A DNA stretch of 15,963 nt. It comes from DATMBL01 sp050735975 (GTDB taxonomy: Bacteria > Desulfobacterota > Binatia > UBA9968). The notes under the pieces are model-generated. The model saw only the letters and a program-made list of their open reading frames with translations. It was not told the DNA's origin and did no database searches. This document shows, in pieces, positions 15,369-15,963 of this stretch. Every line of letters begins with the position of its first letter. Position 1 is the stretch's first letter. A program made the translations under genes and the position numbers. The stretch is taken from assembly GCA_050735975.1 (NCBI GenBank), contig JBOHVS010000241.1, positions 1-15,963 of the forward strand, written 5' to 3'.

Positions 15369-15449
15369 CTCGCGCCAGGACGCCAAGCGCGCCAAGGAAA
15401 AACATTTTCTAAGACTCCAAACTTGGCGTCCTTTGCGGCTTTGCGCGAG
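15369..15449. repeat. Palindromic 9-mer-module element 3
   Basis: CTCGCGC at 15369-15375 is complementary to GCGCGAG at 15443-15449, and AGGACGCCAAG at 15377-15387 is perfectly complementary to 15422-15432, but shifted by exactly one 9-base unit. The modules are ACGCCAAGG-like rather than CACGAAGGA. The centre contains AGACTCCAAACTT, close to that of element 2. It lies between the small and large subunit genes of set B. Confidence 0.78.
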
Positions 15450-15487
15450 TCATTTCTTCTCCCATACTCAAGCGTTCTTAATTAGGT

Positions 15488-15963
15488 TCAACTCGTTTTG
15501 GCAACCGGTTTGTAAACGTCCAGGCTTTGAATTTTAGCGGTCTGTTCGCGCTTGCGAAATGCAAAATCGGCATCGATCTTGTTGTTCACGACCGCCATCA
15601 CGGCTTCGAGAATTTTGTAATAGCCCGTGCAACGGCAGAGGTTGCCGGACATCCACTCTTTGACTTCATCTTCGGTCGGTTTGGGGTTTTCGTCGAGTAG
15701 AGACTTGGCCGCCATGATCTGTCCGGGCGTGCAGATGCCGCATTGAAAACCGCCATATTCAATGAATGCCTGCTGTAGAGGATGGAGCTTGCCGTCTTTC
15801 GCGAGCCCTTCGATGGTTTCGATTTGCTTGCCGGCGCAACCGGCGGCTAACGTGAGGCATGAACTGACGACCCGGCCGTCGATGATGACGCTGCATGCGC
15901 CGCAGACGCCGATGGAGCAGCCTTCTTTGGTGCCGGTTAGGCCGAGCGTATCTCTGAGCACTT
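15488..15963 (-). CDS. Molybdenum hydroxylase set B, 2x[2Fe-2S] small subunit (N-terminus cut by window edge)
   Basis: The frame enters from the right edge; the visible part starts VLRDTLGLTGTKEGC, so only about 25 residues are missing. Cluster ligands are seen in EGCSIGVCGAC with a later SSC, and in QCGICTPGQ and NLCRCTGY. The C-terminus is longer than that of the set-A subunit, ending in a basic tail of about 35 residues after the second cluster. It is the first gene of the S-L-M set B, 167 bases before the large subunit, with element 3 in the gap. A codon at 15961 could be read as GTG, but homology shows it is internal. Confidence 0.93.
   Translation of the reverse strand, partial: VLRDTLGLTGTKEGCSIGVCGACSVIIDGRVVSSCLTLAAGCAGKQIETIEGLAKDGKLHPLQQAFIEYGGFQCGICTPGQIMAAKSLLDENPKPTEDEVKEWMSGNLCRCTGYYKILEAVMAVVNNKIDADFAFRKREQTAKIQSLDVYKPVAKTS

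Noticed and set aside
8036..15963. Selenium-dependent molybdenum hydroxylases, given the selenium hints to the left
   Set aside because: Labile selenium is not visible in the subunit sequence and the accessory genes are not in the window; it stays an untested idea.

Overview
The window looks like chromosomal DNA of an uncultured, moderately GC-rich bacterium. Three things point that way: large molybdenum-hydroxylase operons, a LysR regulator of the type associated with selenium metabolism, and intergenic palindromes built from 9-base CACGAAGGA-like modules. These suggest a Desulfobacterota, Binatota, Tectomicrobia or similar lineage. This is a guess from style; there is no rRNA or marker gene. 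No tRNA, CRISPR array, transposase or phage gene was seen.

Left part (1-6784), mostly redox and housekeeping genes. A partial HAD phosphatase (minus) diverges from a zinc-ribbon Nudix hydrolase (plus). Next comes the most interesting gene, a peroxiredoxin at 1387-1854 whose frame contains one UGA exactly where the peroxidatic cysteine belongs (T-x-x-U). A perfect 7-bp hairpin lies 17 bases downstream, so it is read here as a selenoprotein. A YgfZ-type folate-binding Fe-S protein and a Rieske ferredoxin form a minus-strand pair. Divergent from them is a LysR regulator resembling the family named selenium metabolism-associated. It is followed by a BCP/PrxQ peroxiredoxin and a closely linked EgtB-like iron enzyme, with a LysR-type palindrome over the likely promoter of that pair. 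A truncated DUF427 remnant comes next.

Middle (6785-8035): a Tat-exported transglutaminase-like protein is followed by a 26-bp inverted repeat. The repeat separates it from the convergent operon.

Right part (8036-15963): two complete or nearly complete xanthine-dehydrogenase-family operons lie head to tail on the minus strand, each in the order 2Fe-2S subunit, molybdopterin subunit, FAD subunit. Set A (8036-11788) is compact, with genes overlapping or 2 bases apart. In set B (12000-15963) every junction, and the gap between the two sets, holds a palindromic 9-mer-module element. The two large subunits have different active-site loops (NRGIGKP against AFRGFGN), so the substrates probably differ. 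Neither has the AYRCSFR loop of aerobic CO dehydrogenase.

Working view: the left half is a thiol/selenol peroxide-defence neighbourhood, possibly under selenium-linked control. The right half is a pair of molybdenum hydroxylases for oxidation of unidentified N-heterocyclic, aldehyde or aromatic substrates. A direct link between the halves is not shown by the sequence.
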